From Siphonodentalium dalli (Eukaryota; Mollusca; Scaphopoda; Gadilida; Siphonodentaliidae): a DNA stretch of 64,000 bases. Location: positions 150,530,875 through 150,594,874 of the forward strand of contig CP136062.1 of assembly GCA_032622095.1 (NCBI GenBank), in the 5' to 3' direction. The translations under genes and the position numbers were made by a program. Positions 12,701-24,933 of the stretch are shown here, one piece after another (the first letter of the stretch is position 1; each line of letters opens with the position of its first letter). Under the pieces are notes generated by a model that was not told the DNA's origin, ran no database searches, and saw only the letters and a list, made by a program, of their open reading frames with translations.

Positions 12701-13331
12701 CCACCCCCCGCAATCGATGAACGTCACAGACAAGTTATAAAGGTCACGACATTGCCAACCGGACTTGGATGTATAAAAGACTCCTTTATCAAAGATTTCT
12801 TCATTTACAATGTCCTGAAAAACTATTCCACTTTGGAGCAATGACAAGTTGAGAAACTTGGATTGTTCACTTTTGATTACGAAACAACTTTTACTATAAA
12901 AAAAATCTGATGAAAGCAAGTTTCCGTGCATTTCACGGAAACATGGAATTTCCCCACCCCCGCAATCGGTGAACGTCACAGACATGTTATAAAGGTCACG
13001 ACATTGCCAACCGGACTTGGATGCATAAAAGCCTCCTTTGTCAAAGATTTCTTCATTTACAATGTCCTGAAAAACTATTCCACTTTGGAGCAATGACAAG
13101 TTGAGAAACTTGGATTGTTCACTTTTGATTACGAAACAACTTTTACTATAAAAACAATCTGATGAAAGCAAGTTTCCGTGCATTTCACGGAAACTTGGAA
13201 TTTCCCCGCCCCCGCAAATTTCTTCATTTAAAAAACTACTTCACTTTGGAGCAATGACAAGTTGAGAAACTTGGATTGTTCACTTTTGATTACGAAATAA
13301 CTTTTACTATACAAAAATCTGATTCCGTGCA
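9712..13331 (+). repeat. 252-bp satellite array, block 3 (about 14 monomers)
   Basis: Same monomer and word order as the other blocks. Its right part matches the right part of block 2 at a 4,654-bp offset (compare 7270-8529 with 11924-13183). One monomer pair found in block 2 is absent near 11640, so the block is a shorter relative produced by unequal exchange. No other gene seen. Confidence 0.95.
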
Positions 13332-13466
13332 GGACAAAACCATGAACTGCAAAAAAGGAAAAATTAACGGGGATTCCCCTTCCTTACAAACGACAGAACC
13401 AGTCCTTGTGAGTCTTGGAAATGTTTGTATATAAAATTTGGTTGAGAATTTTTTTAAAGAAAAAAA

Positions 13467-14276
13467 TTATTGTAACCACTTATGTTCGCGGATTTCTGAG
13501 AGGGTTATGCGTTTATTCACATCTGGTTCCAGAAGTCTCAATACTAAATCGACACAGTCATTCCCAACTTCGAGCGATTTTGGCAGCAGTGTTTCTCCGG
13601 GGGTTTGATTCTTCACAATTTTCTGGATATATGAGTTGCTGAATGGCATTCTTCCAAACACCAATGAGTACATAATTATGCCCAAGCTCCATATATCTGC
13701 CATAAATGGATCGTAGTTTTCGCCCCGTATTATTTCAGGGGAAATATATGAAGAGCTCCCACAGAAAGTATTGCTCAATTCCTTCATGTTGGACATGCGC
13801 CTCGCAAAGCCAAAGTCGGTTATCTTTGCTTTGCCATTTAAGTCGAGCAGGATATTTTCCAATTTGAGATCTCGATGCGCTATCTTCTGCTCATGCAGAT
13901 TAACAACACCGTGAATAATTTGTTTGAATAATTGCTTTGCTTCGCCTTCGTTCATGGGGCCATTGTCAGTAATCTTGTCCAAGAGGTCACCTCCCCGAAC
14001 CAGTTCCATGAAGATGTAAATATTTTCCTTCAGTTCGATAACATTATGCAGCTTGACAACGCTATCTGAACTAATGCTCGAGAGAACGTTTATTTCTCTC
14101 GGTAAGAACTTTTCTAGGAACTCGGGTGAAGCATTCGTCTTATTGATTATTTTCACCGCCATTTCGACGGCTTTCTTTCCATTATTGTATACGCATTCTC
14201 TGATCTTGCCGAACGACCCTTCGCCCAGCTTTCGACCCAGAATGTATCCTTTTTTCGCAAGAAATGAATTTTCCAT
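13467..14276 (-). CDS. TSSK-like kinase, copy 3 (269 aa)
   Basis: Protein is the array consensus with all catalytic residues, and it shares the silent CAT codon at H134 with copies 2 and 4. It sits 12,333 bp to the right of copy 1, in the second half of the long duplication, yet lacks copy 1's D104Y and CGA codon. Either copy 1 changed after the duplication or gene conversion restored copy 3. Confidence 0.87.
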   Translation of the reverse strand: MENSFLAKKGYILGRKLGEGSFGKIRECVYNNGKKAVEMAVKIINKTNASPEFLEKFLPREINVLSSISSDSVVKLHNVIELKENIYIFMELVRGGDLLDKITDNGPMNEGEAKQLFKQIIHGVVNLHEQKIAHRDLKLENILLDLNGKAKITDFGFARRMSNMKELSNTFCGSSSYISPEIIRGENYDPFMADIWSLGIIMYSLVFGRMPFSNSYIQKIVKNQTPGETLLPKSLEVGNDCVDLVLRLLEPDVNKRITLSEIREHKWLQ

Positions 14277-14365
14277 TTTTATTATAGAAAGTTTGAACTT
14301 TGTCCATTTCCTTTATTTATAGATTTTTTTCCAAACGACCCGAGCATCGGAGCGTGACCCTTGTC

Positions 14366-17300
14366 ATAAAGGTCACGACATTGTCAACCGGACTTGGATG
14401 TATAAAAGCCTCCTTTATCAGAGATTTCTTCATTTACAATGTCCTGAAAAACTATTCCACTTTGGAGCAATGACAAGTTGAGAAACTTGGATTGTTCATT
14501 TTTGATTACGAAACAACTTTTACTATAAAAAAAATCTGATGAATAAATGTTTCCGTGAATTTCACGGAAACTTGGAATTTCCCCACCCCCCGCAATCGTG
14601 AACGTCACAGACATGTTATAAAGGTCACGACATTGCCAACCGGACATGGATGTATAAAAGCCTCCTTTATCAAAGATTTCTTCATTTACAATGTCCTGAA
14701 AAACTATTCCACTTTGGAGCAATGACAAGTTGAGAAACTTGGATTGTTCACTTTTGATTACGAAACAACTTTTACTATAAAAAAAATCTGATGAATAAAT
14801 GTTTCCGTGCATTTCACGGAAACTTGGAATTTACCCACCCCCGCAATCGATGAACGTCACAGACAAGTTATAAAGGTCACGACATTGCCAACCGGACTTG
14901 GATGTATAAAAGCCTCCTTTATCAAAGATTTCTTCATTTACAATGTCCTGAAAACTATTCCACTTTGGAGCAATGACAAGTTGAGAAACTTGGATTGTTC
15001 ACTTTTGATTACGAAACAACTTTTACTATAAAAAAAATCTGATGAAAGCAAGTTTCCGTGCATTTCACGGAAACATGGAATTTCCCCACCCACGCAATCG
15101 GTGAACGTCACAGACATGTTATAAAGGTCACGACATTGCCAACCGGACATGGATGTATAAAAGCCTCCTTTATCAAAGATTTCTTCATTTACAATGTCCT
15201 GAAAAACTATTCCACTTTGGAGCAATGACAAGTTGAGAAACTTGGATTGTTCACTTTTGATCACGAAACAACTTTTACTATAAAAAAAATCTGATGAATA
15301 AATGTTTCCGTGAATTTCACGGAAACTTGGAATTTCCCCACCCCCCGCAATCGGTGAACGTCACAGACATGTTATAAAGGTCACGACATTGCCAACCGGA
15401 CATGGATGTATAAAAGCCTCCTTTATCAAAGATTTCTTCATTTACAATGTCCTGAAAAACTATTCCACTTTGGAGCAATGACAAGTTGAGAAACTTGGAT
15501 TGTTCACTTTTGATTACGAAACAACTTTTACTATAAAAAAAATCTGATGAATAAATGTTTCCGTGCATTTCACGGAAACTTGGAATTTACCCACCCCCGC
15601 AATCGATGAACGTCACAGACAAGTTATAAAGGTCACGACATTGCCAACCGGACTTGGATGTATAAAAGCCTCCTTTATCAAAGATTTCATCATTTACAAT
15701 GTCCTGCAAAACTATTCCACTTTGGAGCAATGACAAGTTGAGAAACTTGGATTGTTCACTTTTGATTACGAAACAACTTTTACTATAAAAAAAATCTGAT
15801 GAAAGCAAGTTTCCGTGCATTTCACGGAAACATGGAATTTCCCCACCCCCGCAATCGGTGAACGTCACAGACATGTTATAAAGGTCACGACATTGCCAAC
15901 CGGACATGGATGTATAAAAGCCTCCTTTGTCAAAGATTTCTTCATTTACAATGTCCTGAAAAACTATTCCACTTTGGAGCAATGACAAGTTGAGAAACTT
16001 GGATTGTTCACTTTTGATTACGAAACAACTTTTACTATAAAAAAATCAGATGAATAAATGTTTCCGTGCATTTCACGGAAACTTGGAATTTACCCACCCC
16101 CCGCAATCGATGAACGTCACAGACAAGTTATAAAGGTCACGACATTGCCAACCGGACTTGGATGTATAAAAGACTCCTTTATCAAAGATTTCTTCATTTA
16201 CAATGTCCTGAAAAACTATTCCACTTTGGAGCAATGACAAGTTGAGAAACTTGGATTGTTCACTTTTGATTACGAAACAACTTTTACTATAAAAAAAATC
16301 TGATGAAAGCAAGTTTCCGTGCATTTCACGGAAACATGGAATTTCCCCACCCCCGCAATCGGTGAACGTCACAGACATGTTATAAAGGTCACGACATTGC
16401 CAACCGGACTTGGATGCATAAAAGCCTCCTTTGTCAAAGATTTCTTCATTTACAATGTCCTGAAAAACTATTCCACTTTGGAGCAATGACAAGTTGAGAA
16501 ACTTGGATTGTTCACTTTTGATTACGAAACAACTTTTACTATAAAAACAATCTGATGAAAGCAAGTTTCCGTGCATTTCACGGAAACATGGAATTTCCCC
16601 ACCCCCGCAATCGGTGAACGTCACAGACATGTTATAAAGGTCACGACATTGCCAACCGGACATGGATGTATAAAAGCCTCCTTTATCAAAGATTTCTTCA
16701 TTTACAATGTCCTGAAAAACTATTCCACTTTGGAGCAATGACAAGTTGAGAAACTTGGATTGTTCACTTTTGATCACGAAACAACTTTTACTATAAAAAA
16801 AATCTGATGAATAAATGTTTCCGTGAATTTCACGGAAACTTGGAATTTCCCCACCCCCCGCAATCGGTGAACGTCACAGACATGTTATAAAGGTCACGAC
16901 ATTGCCAACCGGACATGGATGTATAAAAGCCTCCTTTATCAAAGATTTCTTCATTTACAATGTCCTGAAAAACTATTCCACTTTGGAGCAATGACAAGTT
17001 GAGAAACTTGGATTGTTCACTTTTGATTACGAAACAACTTTTACTATAAAAAAAATCTGATGAATAAATGTTTCCGTGCATTTCACGGAAACTTGGAATT
17101 TACCCACCCCCGCAATCGATGAACGTCACAGACAAGTTATAAAGGTCACGACATTGCCAACCGGACTTGGATGTATAAAAGCCTCCTTTATCAAAGATTT
17201 CATCATTTACAATGTCCTGCAAAACTATTCCACTTTGGAGCAATGACAAGTTGAGAAACTTGGATTGTTCACTTTTGATTACGAAACAACTTTTACTATA

Positions 17301-20300
17301 AAAAAAATCTGATGAAAGCAAGTTTCCGTGCATTTCACGGAAACATGGAATTTCCCCACCCCCGCAATCGGTGAACGTCACAGACATGTTATAAAGGTCA
17401 CGACATTGCCAACCGGACATGGATGTATAAAAGCCTCCTTTGTCAAAGATTTCTTCATTTACAATGTCCTGAAAAACTATTCCACTTTGGAGCAATGACA
17501 AGTTGAGAAACTTGGATTGTTCACTTTTGATTACGAAACAACTTTTACTATAAAAAAATCTGATGAATAAATGTTTCCGTGCATTTCACGGAAACTTGGA
17601 ATTTACCCACCCCCCGCAATCGATGAACGTCACAGACAAGTTATAAAGGTCACGACATTGCCAACCGGACTTGGATGTATAAAAGCCTCCTTTATCAAAG
17701 ATTTCTTCATTTACAATGTCCTGAAAACTATTCCACTTTGGAGCAATGACAAGTTGAGAAACTTGGATTGTTCACTTTTGATTACGAAACAACTTTTACT
17801 ATAAAAAAAATCTGATGAAAGCAAGTTTCCGTGCATTTCACGGAAACATGGAATTTCCCCACCCACGCAATCGGTGAACGTCACAGACATGTTATAAAGG
17901 TCACGACATTGCCAACCGGACATGGATGTATAAAAGCCTCCTTTATCAAAGATTTCTTCATTTACAATGTCCTGAAAAACTATTCCACTTTGGAGCAATG
18001 ACAAGTTGAGAAACTTGGATTGTTCACTTTTGATCACGAAACAACTTTTACTATAAAAAAAATCTGATGAATAAATGTTTCCGTGAATTTCACGGAAACT
18101 TGGAATTTCCCCACCCCCCGCAATCGGTGAACGTCACAGACATGTTATAAAGGTCACGACATTGCCAACCGGACATGGATGTATAAAAGCCTCCTTTATC
18201 AAAGATTTCTTCATTTACAATGTCCTGAAAAACTATTCCACTTTGGAGCAATGACAAGTTGAGAAACTTGGATTGTTCACTTTTGATTACGAAACAACTT
18301 TTACTATAAAAAAAATCTGATGAATAAATGTTTCCGTGCATTTCACGGAAACTTGGAATTTACCCACCCCCGCAATCGATGAACGTCACAGACAAGTTAT
18401 AAAGGTCACGACATTGCCAACCGGACTTGGATGTATAAAAGCCTCCTTTATCAAAGATTTCATCATTTACAATGTCCTGCAAAACTATTCCACTTTGGAG
18501 CAATGACAAGTTGAGAAACTTGGATTGTTCACTTTTGATTACGAAACAACTTTTACTATAAAAAAAATCTGATGAAAGCAAGTTTCCGTGCATTTCACGG
18601 AAACATGGAATTTCCCCACCCCCGCAATCGGTGAACGTCACAGACATGTTATAAAGGTCACGACATTGCCAACCGGACATGGATGTATAAAAGCCTCCTT
18701 TGTCAAAGATTTCTTCATTTACAATGTCCTGAAAAACTATTCCACTTTGGAGCAATGACAAGTTGAGAAACTTGGATTGTTCACTTTTGATTACGAAACA
18801 ACTTTTACTATAAAAAAATCAGATGAATAAATGTTTCCGTGCATTTCACGGAAACTTGGAATTTACCCACCCCCCGCAATCGATGAACGTCACAGACAAG
18901 TTATAAAGGTCACGACATTGCCAACCGGACTTGGATGTATAAAAGACTCCTTTATCAAAGATTTCTTCATTTACAATGTCCTGAAAAACTATTCCACTTT
19001 GGAGCAATGACAAGTTGAGAAACTTGGATTGTTCACTTTTGATTACGAAACAACTTTTACTATAAAAAAAATCTGATGAAAGCAAGTTTCCGTGCATTTC
19101 ACGGAAACATGGAATTTCCCCACCCCCGCAATCGGTGAACGTCACAGACATGTTATAAAGGTCACGACATTGCCAACCGGACTTGGATGCATAAAAGCCT
19201 CCTTTGTCAAAGATTTCTTCATTTACAATGTCCTGAAAAACTATTCCACTTTGGAGCAATGACAAGTTGAGAAACTTGGATTGTTCACTTTTGATTACGA
19301 AACAACTTTTACTATAAAAACAATCTGATGAAAGCAAGTTTCCGTGCATTTCACGGAAACATGGAATTTCCCCACCCCCGCAATCGGTGAACGTCACAGA
19401 CATGTTATAAAGGTCACGACATTGCCAACCGGACATGGATGTATAAAAGCCTCCTTTATCAAAGATTTCTTCATTTACAATGTCCTGAAAAACTATTCCA
19501 CTTTGGAGCAATGACAAGTTGAGAAACTTGGATTGTTCACTTTTGATCACGAAACAACTTTTACTATAAAAAAAATCTGATGAATAAATGTTTCCGTGAA
19601 TTTCACGGAAACTTGGAATTTCCCCACCCCCCGCAATCGGTGAACGTCACAGACATGTTATAAAGGTCACGACATTGCCAACCGGACATGGATGTATAAA
19701 AGCCTCCTTTATCAAAGATTTCTTCATTTACAATGTCCTGAAAAACTATTCCACTTTGGAGCAATGACAAGTTGAGAAACTTGGATTGTTCACTTTTGAT
19801 TACGAAACAACTTTTACTATAAAAAAAATCTGATGAATAAATGTTTCCGTGCATTTCACGGAAACTTGGAATTTACCCACCCCCGCAATCGATGAACGTC
19901 ACAGACAAGTTATAAAGGTCACGACATTGCCAACCGGACTTGGATGTATAAAAGCCTCCTTTATCAAAGATTTCATCATTTACAATGTCCTGCAAAACTA
20001 TTCCACTTTGGAGCAATGACAAGTTGAGAAACTTGGATTGTTCACTTTTGATTACGAAACAACTTTTACTATAAAAAAAATCTGATGAAAGCAAGTTTCC
20101 GTGCATTTCACGGAAACATGGAATTTCCCCACCCCCGCAATCGGTGAACGTCACAGACATGTTATAAAGGTCACGACATTGCCAACCGGACATGGATGTA
20201 TAAAAGCCTCCTTTGTCAAAGATTTCTTCATTTACAATGTCCTGAAAAACTATTCCACTTTGGAGCAATGACAAGTTGAGAAACTTGGATTGTTCACTTT

Positions 20301-21010
20301 TGATTACGAAACAACTTTTACTATAAAAAAATCTGATGAATAAATGTTTCCGTGCATTTCACGGAAACTTGGAATTTACCCACCCCCCGCAATCGATGAA
20401 CGTCACAGACAAGTTATAAAGGTCACGACATTGCCAACCGGACTTGGATGTATAAAAGACTCCTTTATCAAAGATTTCTTCATTTACAATGTCCTGAAAA
20501 ACTATTCCACTTTGGAGCAATGACAAGTTGAGAAACTTGGATTGTTCACTTTTGATTACGAAACAACTTTTACTATAAAAAAAATCTGATGAAAGCAAGT
20601 TTCCGTGCATTTCACGGAAACATGGAATTTCCCCACCCCCGCAATCGGTGAACGTCACAGACATGTTATAAAGGTCACGACATTGCCAACCGGACTTGGA
20701 TGCATAAAAGCCTCCTTTGTCAAAGATTTCTTCATTTACAATGTCCTGAAAAACTATTCCACTTTGGAGCAATGACAAGTTGAGAAACTTGGATTGTTCA
20801 CTTTTGATTACGAAACAACTTTTACTATAAAAACAATCTGATGAAAGCAAGTTTCCGTGCATTTCACGGAAACTTGGAATTTCCCCGCCCCCGCAAATTT
20901 CTTCATTTAAAAAACTACTTCACTTTGGAGCAATGACAAGTTGAGAAACTTGGATTGTTCACTTTTGATTACGAAATAACTTTTACTATACAAAAATCTG
21001 ATTCCGTGCA
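14366..21010 (+). repeat. 252-bp satellite array, block 4 (about 26 monomers)
   Basis: Near copy of block 2 at a constant offset of 12,333 bp: landmark monomers at 2984, 4497, 5757 and 7270 reappear at 15317, 16830, 18090 and 19603. Monomer order, C-run lengths and point variants follow block 2. No other gene seen. Confidence 0.95.
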
Positions 21011-21145
21011 GGACAAAACCATGAACTGCAAAAAAGGAAAAATTAACGGGGATTCCCCTTCCTTACAAACGACAGAACCAGTCCTTGTGAGTCTTGGAAA
21101 TGTTTGTATATAAAATTTGGTTGAGAATTTTTTTAAAGAAAAAAA

Positions 21146-21955
21146 TTATTGTAACCACTTATGTTCGCGGATTTCTGAGAGGGTTATGCGTTTATTCACA
21201 TCTGGTTCCAGAAGTCTCAATACTAAATCGACACAGTCATTCCCAACTTCGAGCGATTTTGGCAGCAGTGTTTCTCCGGGGGTTTGATTCTTCACAATTT
21301 TCTGGATATATGAGTTGCTGAATGGCATTCTTCCAAACACCAATGAGTACATAATTATGCCCAAGCTCCATATATCTGCCATAAATGGATCGTAGTTTTC
21401 GCCCCGTATTATTTCAGGGGAAATATATGAAGAGCTCCCACAGAAAGTATTGCTCAATTCCTTCATGTTGGACATGCGCCTCGCAAAGCCAAAGTCGGTT
21501 ATCTTTGCTTTGCCATTTAAGTCGAGCAGGATATTTTCCAATTTGAGATCTCGATGCGCTATCTTCTGCTCATGCAGATTAACAACACCGTGAATAATTT
21601 GTTTGAATAATTGCTTTGCTTCGCCTTCGTTCATGGGGCCATTGTCAGTAATCTTGTCCAAGAGGTCACCTCCCCGAACCAGTTCCATGAAGATGTAAAT
21701 ATTTTCCTTCAGTTCGATAACATTATGCAGCTTGACAACGCTATCTGAACTAATGCTCGAGAGAACGTTTATTTCTCTCGGTAAGAACTTTTCTAGGAAC
21801 TCGGGTGAAGCATTCGTCTTATTGATTATTTTCACCGCCATTTCGACGGCTTTCTTTCCATTATTGTATACGCATTCTCTGATCTTGCCGAACGACCCTT
21901 CGCCCAGCTTTCGACCCAGAATGTATCCTTTTTTCGCAAGAAATGAATTTTCCAT
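21146..21955 (-). CDS. TSSK-like kinase, copy 4 (269 aa)
   Basis: Consensus protein with intact catalytic motifs, 12,333 bp from copy 2 and marked by the same CAT codon at H134. The long duplication ends shortly after this copy, because the satellite to its right (from about 22240) no longer follows block 3. Confidence 0.87.
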   Translation of the reverse strand: MENSFLAKKGYILGRKLGEGSFGKIRECVYNNGKKAVEMAVKIINKTNASPEFLEKFLPREINVLSSISSDSVVKLHNVIELKENIYIFMELVRGGDLLDKITDNGPMNEGEAKQLFKQIIHGVVNLHEQKIAHRDLKLENILLDLNGKAKITDFGFARRMSNMKELSNTFCGSSSYISPEIIRGENYDPFMADIWSLGIIMYSLVFGRMPFSNSYIQKIVKNQTPGETLLPKSLEVGNDCVDLVLRLLEPDVNKRITLSEIREHKWLQ

Positions 21956-22044
21956 TTTTATTATAGAAAGTTTGAACTTTGTCCATTTCCTTTATTTATA
22001 GATTTTTTTCCAAACGACCCGAGCATCGGAGCGTGACCCTTGTC

Positions 22045-23899
22045 ATAAAGGTCACGACATTGTCAACCGGACTTGGATGTATAAAAGCCTCCTTTATCAG
22101 AGATTTCTTCATTTACAATGTCCTGAAAAACTATTCCACTTTGGAGCAATGACAAGTTGAGAAACTTGTATTGTTCACTTTTGATTACGAAACAACTTTT
22201 ACTATAAAAAAAATCTGATGAATAAATGTTTCCGTGAATTTCACGGAAACTTGGAATTTCCCCACCCCCCGCAATCGGTGAACGTCACAGACATGTTATA
22301 AAGGTCACGACATTGCCAACCGGACATGGATGTATAAAAGCCTCCTTTATCAAAGATTTCTTCATTTACAATGTCCTGAAAAACTATTCCACTTTGGAGC
22401 AATGACAAGTTGAGAAACTTGGATTGTTCACTTTTGATTACGAAACAACTTTTACTATAAAAAAAATCTGATGAATAAATGTTTCCGTGCATTTCACGGA
22501 AACTTGGAATGTACCCACCCCCGCAATCGATGAACGTCACAGACAAGTTATAAAGGTCACGACATTGCCAACCGGACTTGGATGTATAAAAGCCTCCTTT
22601 ATCAAAGATTTCTTCATTTACAATGTCCTGAAAAACTATTCCACTTTGGAGCAATGACAAGTTGAGAAACTTGGATTGTTCACTTTTGATTACGAAACAA
22701 CTTTTACTATAAAAAAAATCTGATGAATAAATGTTTCCGTGCATTTCACCGAAACTTGGAATTTACCCACCCCCGCAATCGATGAACGTCACAGACAAGT
22801 TATAAAGGTCACGACATTGCCAACCGGACTTGGATGTATAAAAGACTCCTTTATCAAAGATTTCTTCATTTACAATGTCCTGAAAAACTATTCCACTTGG
22901 AGCAATGACAAGTTGAGAAACTTGGATTGTTCACTTTTGATTACGAAACAACTTTTACTATAAAAAAAATCTGATGAAAGCAAGTTTCCGTGCATTTCAC
23001 GGAAACATGGAATTTCCCCACCCCCGCAATCGGTGAACGTCACAGACATGTTATAAAGGTCACGACATTGCCAACCGGACATTGATGTATAAAAGCCTCC
23101 TTTGTCAAAGATTTCTTCATTTACAATGTCCTGAAAAACTATTCGACTTTGGAGCAATGACAAGTTGAGAAACTTGGATTGTTCACTTTTGATTACGAAA
23201 CAACTTTTACTATAAAAAAAATCTGATGAATAAATGTTTCCGTGCATTTCACGGAAACTTGGAATTTACCCACCCCCGCAATCGATGAACGTCACAGACA
23301 AGTTATAAAGGTCACGACATTGCCAACCGGACTTGGATGTATAAAAGACTCCTTTATCAAAGATTTCTTCATTTACAATGTCCTGAAAAACTATTCCACT
23401 TTGGAGCAATGACAAGTTGAGAAACTTGGATTGTTCACTTTTGATTACGAAACAACTTTTACTATAAAAAAAATCTGATGAAAGCAAGTTTCCGTGCATT
23501 TCACGGAAACATGGAATTTCCCCACCCCCGCAATCGGTGAACGTCACAGACATGTTATAAAGGTCACGACATTGCCAACCGGACTTGGATGCATAAAAGC
23601 CTCCTTTGTCAAAGATTTCTTCATTTACAATGTCCTGAAAAACTATTCCACTTTGGAGCAATGACAAGTTGAGAAACTTGGATTGTTCACTTTTGATTAC
23701 GAAACAACTTTTACTATAAAAACAATCTGATGAAAGCAAGTTTCCGTGCATTTCACGGAAACTTGGAATTTCCCCGCCCCCGCAAATTTCTTCATTTAAA
23801 AAACTACTTCACTTTGGAGCAATGACAAGTTGAGAAACTTGGATTGTTCACTTTTGATTACGAAATAACTTTTACTATACAAAAATCTGATTCCGTGCA
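22045..23899 (+). repeat. 252-bp satellite array, block 5 (about 7 monomers)
   Basis: Satellite with its own variants: hairpin arm CACCGAAAC instead of CACGGAAAC near 22749, GGAATGTACCC near 22507, and a 1-bp loss in ATTCCACTTGG near 22895. The first two recur in blocks 6 and 7, so this block belongs to the middle sub-array. No other gene seen. Confidence 0.94.
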
Positions 23900-24040
23900 G
23901 GACAAAACTATGAACTGCAAAAAAGGAAAAATTAACGGGGATTCCCCTTCCTTACAAACGACAGAACCAGTCCTTGTGAGTCTTGGAAATGTTTGTATAT
24001 AAAATTTGGTTGAGAATTTTTTTAAAGAAAAAAATTATTG

Positions 24041-24844
24041 TCACCACTTATGTTCGCGGATTTCTGAGAGGGTTATGCGTTTATTCACATCTGGTTCCAG
24101 AAGTCTCAATACTAAATCGACACAGTCATTCCCAACTTCGAGCGATTTTGGCAGCAGTGTTTCTCCGGGGGTTTGATTCTTCACAATTTTCTGGATATAT
24201 GAGTTGCTGAATGGCATTCTTCCAAACACCAATGAGTACATAATTATGCCCAAGCTCCATATATCTGCCATAAATGGATCGTAGTTTTCGCCCCGTATTA
24301 TTTCAGGGGAAATATATGAAGAGCTCCCACAGAAAGTATTGCTCAATTCCTTCATGTTGGACATGCGCCTCGCAAAGCCAAAGTCGGTTATCTTTGCTTT
24401 GCCATTTAAGTCGAGCAGGATATTTTCCAATTTGAGATCTCGGTGCGCTATCTTCTGCTCATGCAGATTAACAACACCGTGAATAATTTGTTTGAATAAT
24501 TGCTTTGCTTCGCCTTCGTTCATGGGGCCATTGTCAGTAATCTTGTCCAAGAGGTCACCTCCCCGAACCAGTTCCATGAAGATGTAAATATTTTCCTTCA
24601 GTTCGATAACATTATGCAGCTTGACAACGCTATCTGAACTAATGCTCGAGAGAACGTTTATTTCTCTCGGTAAGAACTTTTCTAGGAACTCGGGTGAAGC
24701 ATTCGTCTTATTGATTATTTTCACCGCCATTTCGACGGCTTTCTTTCCATTATTGTATACGCATTCTCTGATCTTGCCGAACGACCCTTCGCCCAGCTTT
24801 CGACCCAGAATGTATCCTTTTTTCGCAAGAAATGAATTTTCCAT
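24041..24844 (-). CDS. TSSK-like kinase, copy 5 (267 aa, early stop)
   Basis: Catalytic motifs are intact, but a TTA to TGA change converts codon 268 to a stop, so the protein ends at HKW and loses Leu-Gln. The loss lies after the last helix of the domain and probably does little. The same change marks copies 6 and 7 and defines a middle subfamily. H134 is CAC here, unlike copies 2-4. Confidence 0.86.
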   Translation of the reverse strand: MENSFLAKKGYILGRKLGEGSFGKIRECVYNNGKKAVEMAVKIINKTNASPEFLEKFLPREINVLSSISSDSVVKLHNVIELKENIYIFMELVRGGDLLDKITDNGPMNEGEAKQLFKQIIHGVVNLHEQKIAHRDLKLENILLDLNGKAKITDFGFARRMSNMKELSNTFCGSSSYISPEIIRGENYDPFMADIWSLGIIMYSLVFGRMPFSNSYIQKIVKNQTPGETLLPKSLEVGNDCVDLVLRLLEPDVNKRITLSEIREHKW

Positions 24845-24933
24845 TTTTATTATAGAAAGTTTGAACTTTGTCCATTTCCTTTATTTATAGATTTTTTTCC
24901 AAACGACCCGAGCATCGGAGCGTGACCCTTGTC

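Noticed and set aside
1-21955. CRISPR array
   Set aside because: Repeats are 252 bp, contiguous and without unique spacers, in a eukaryotic setting.
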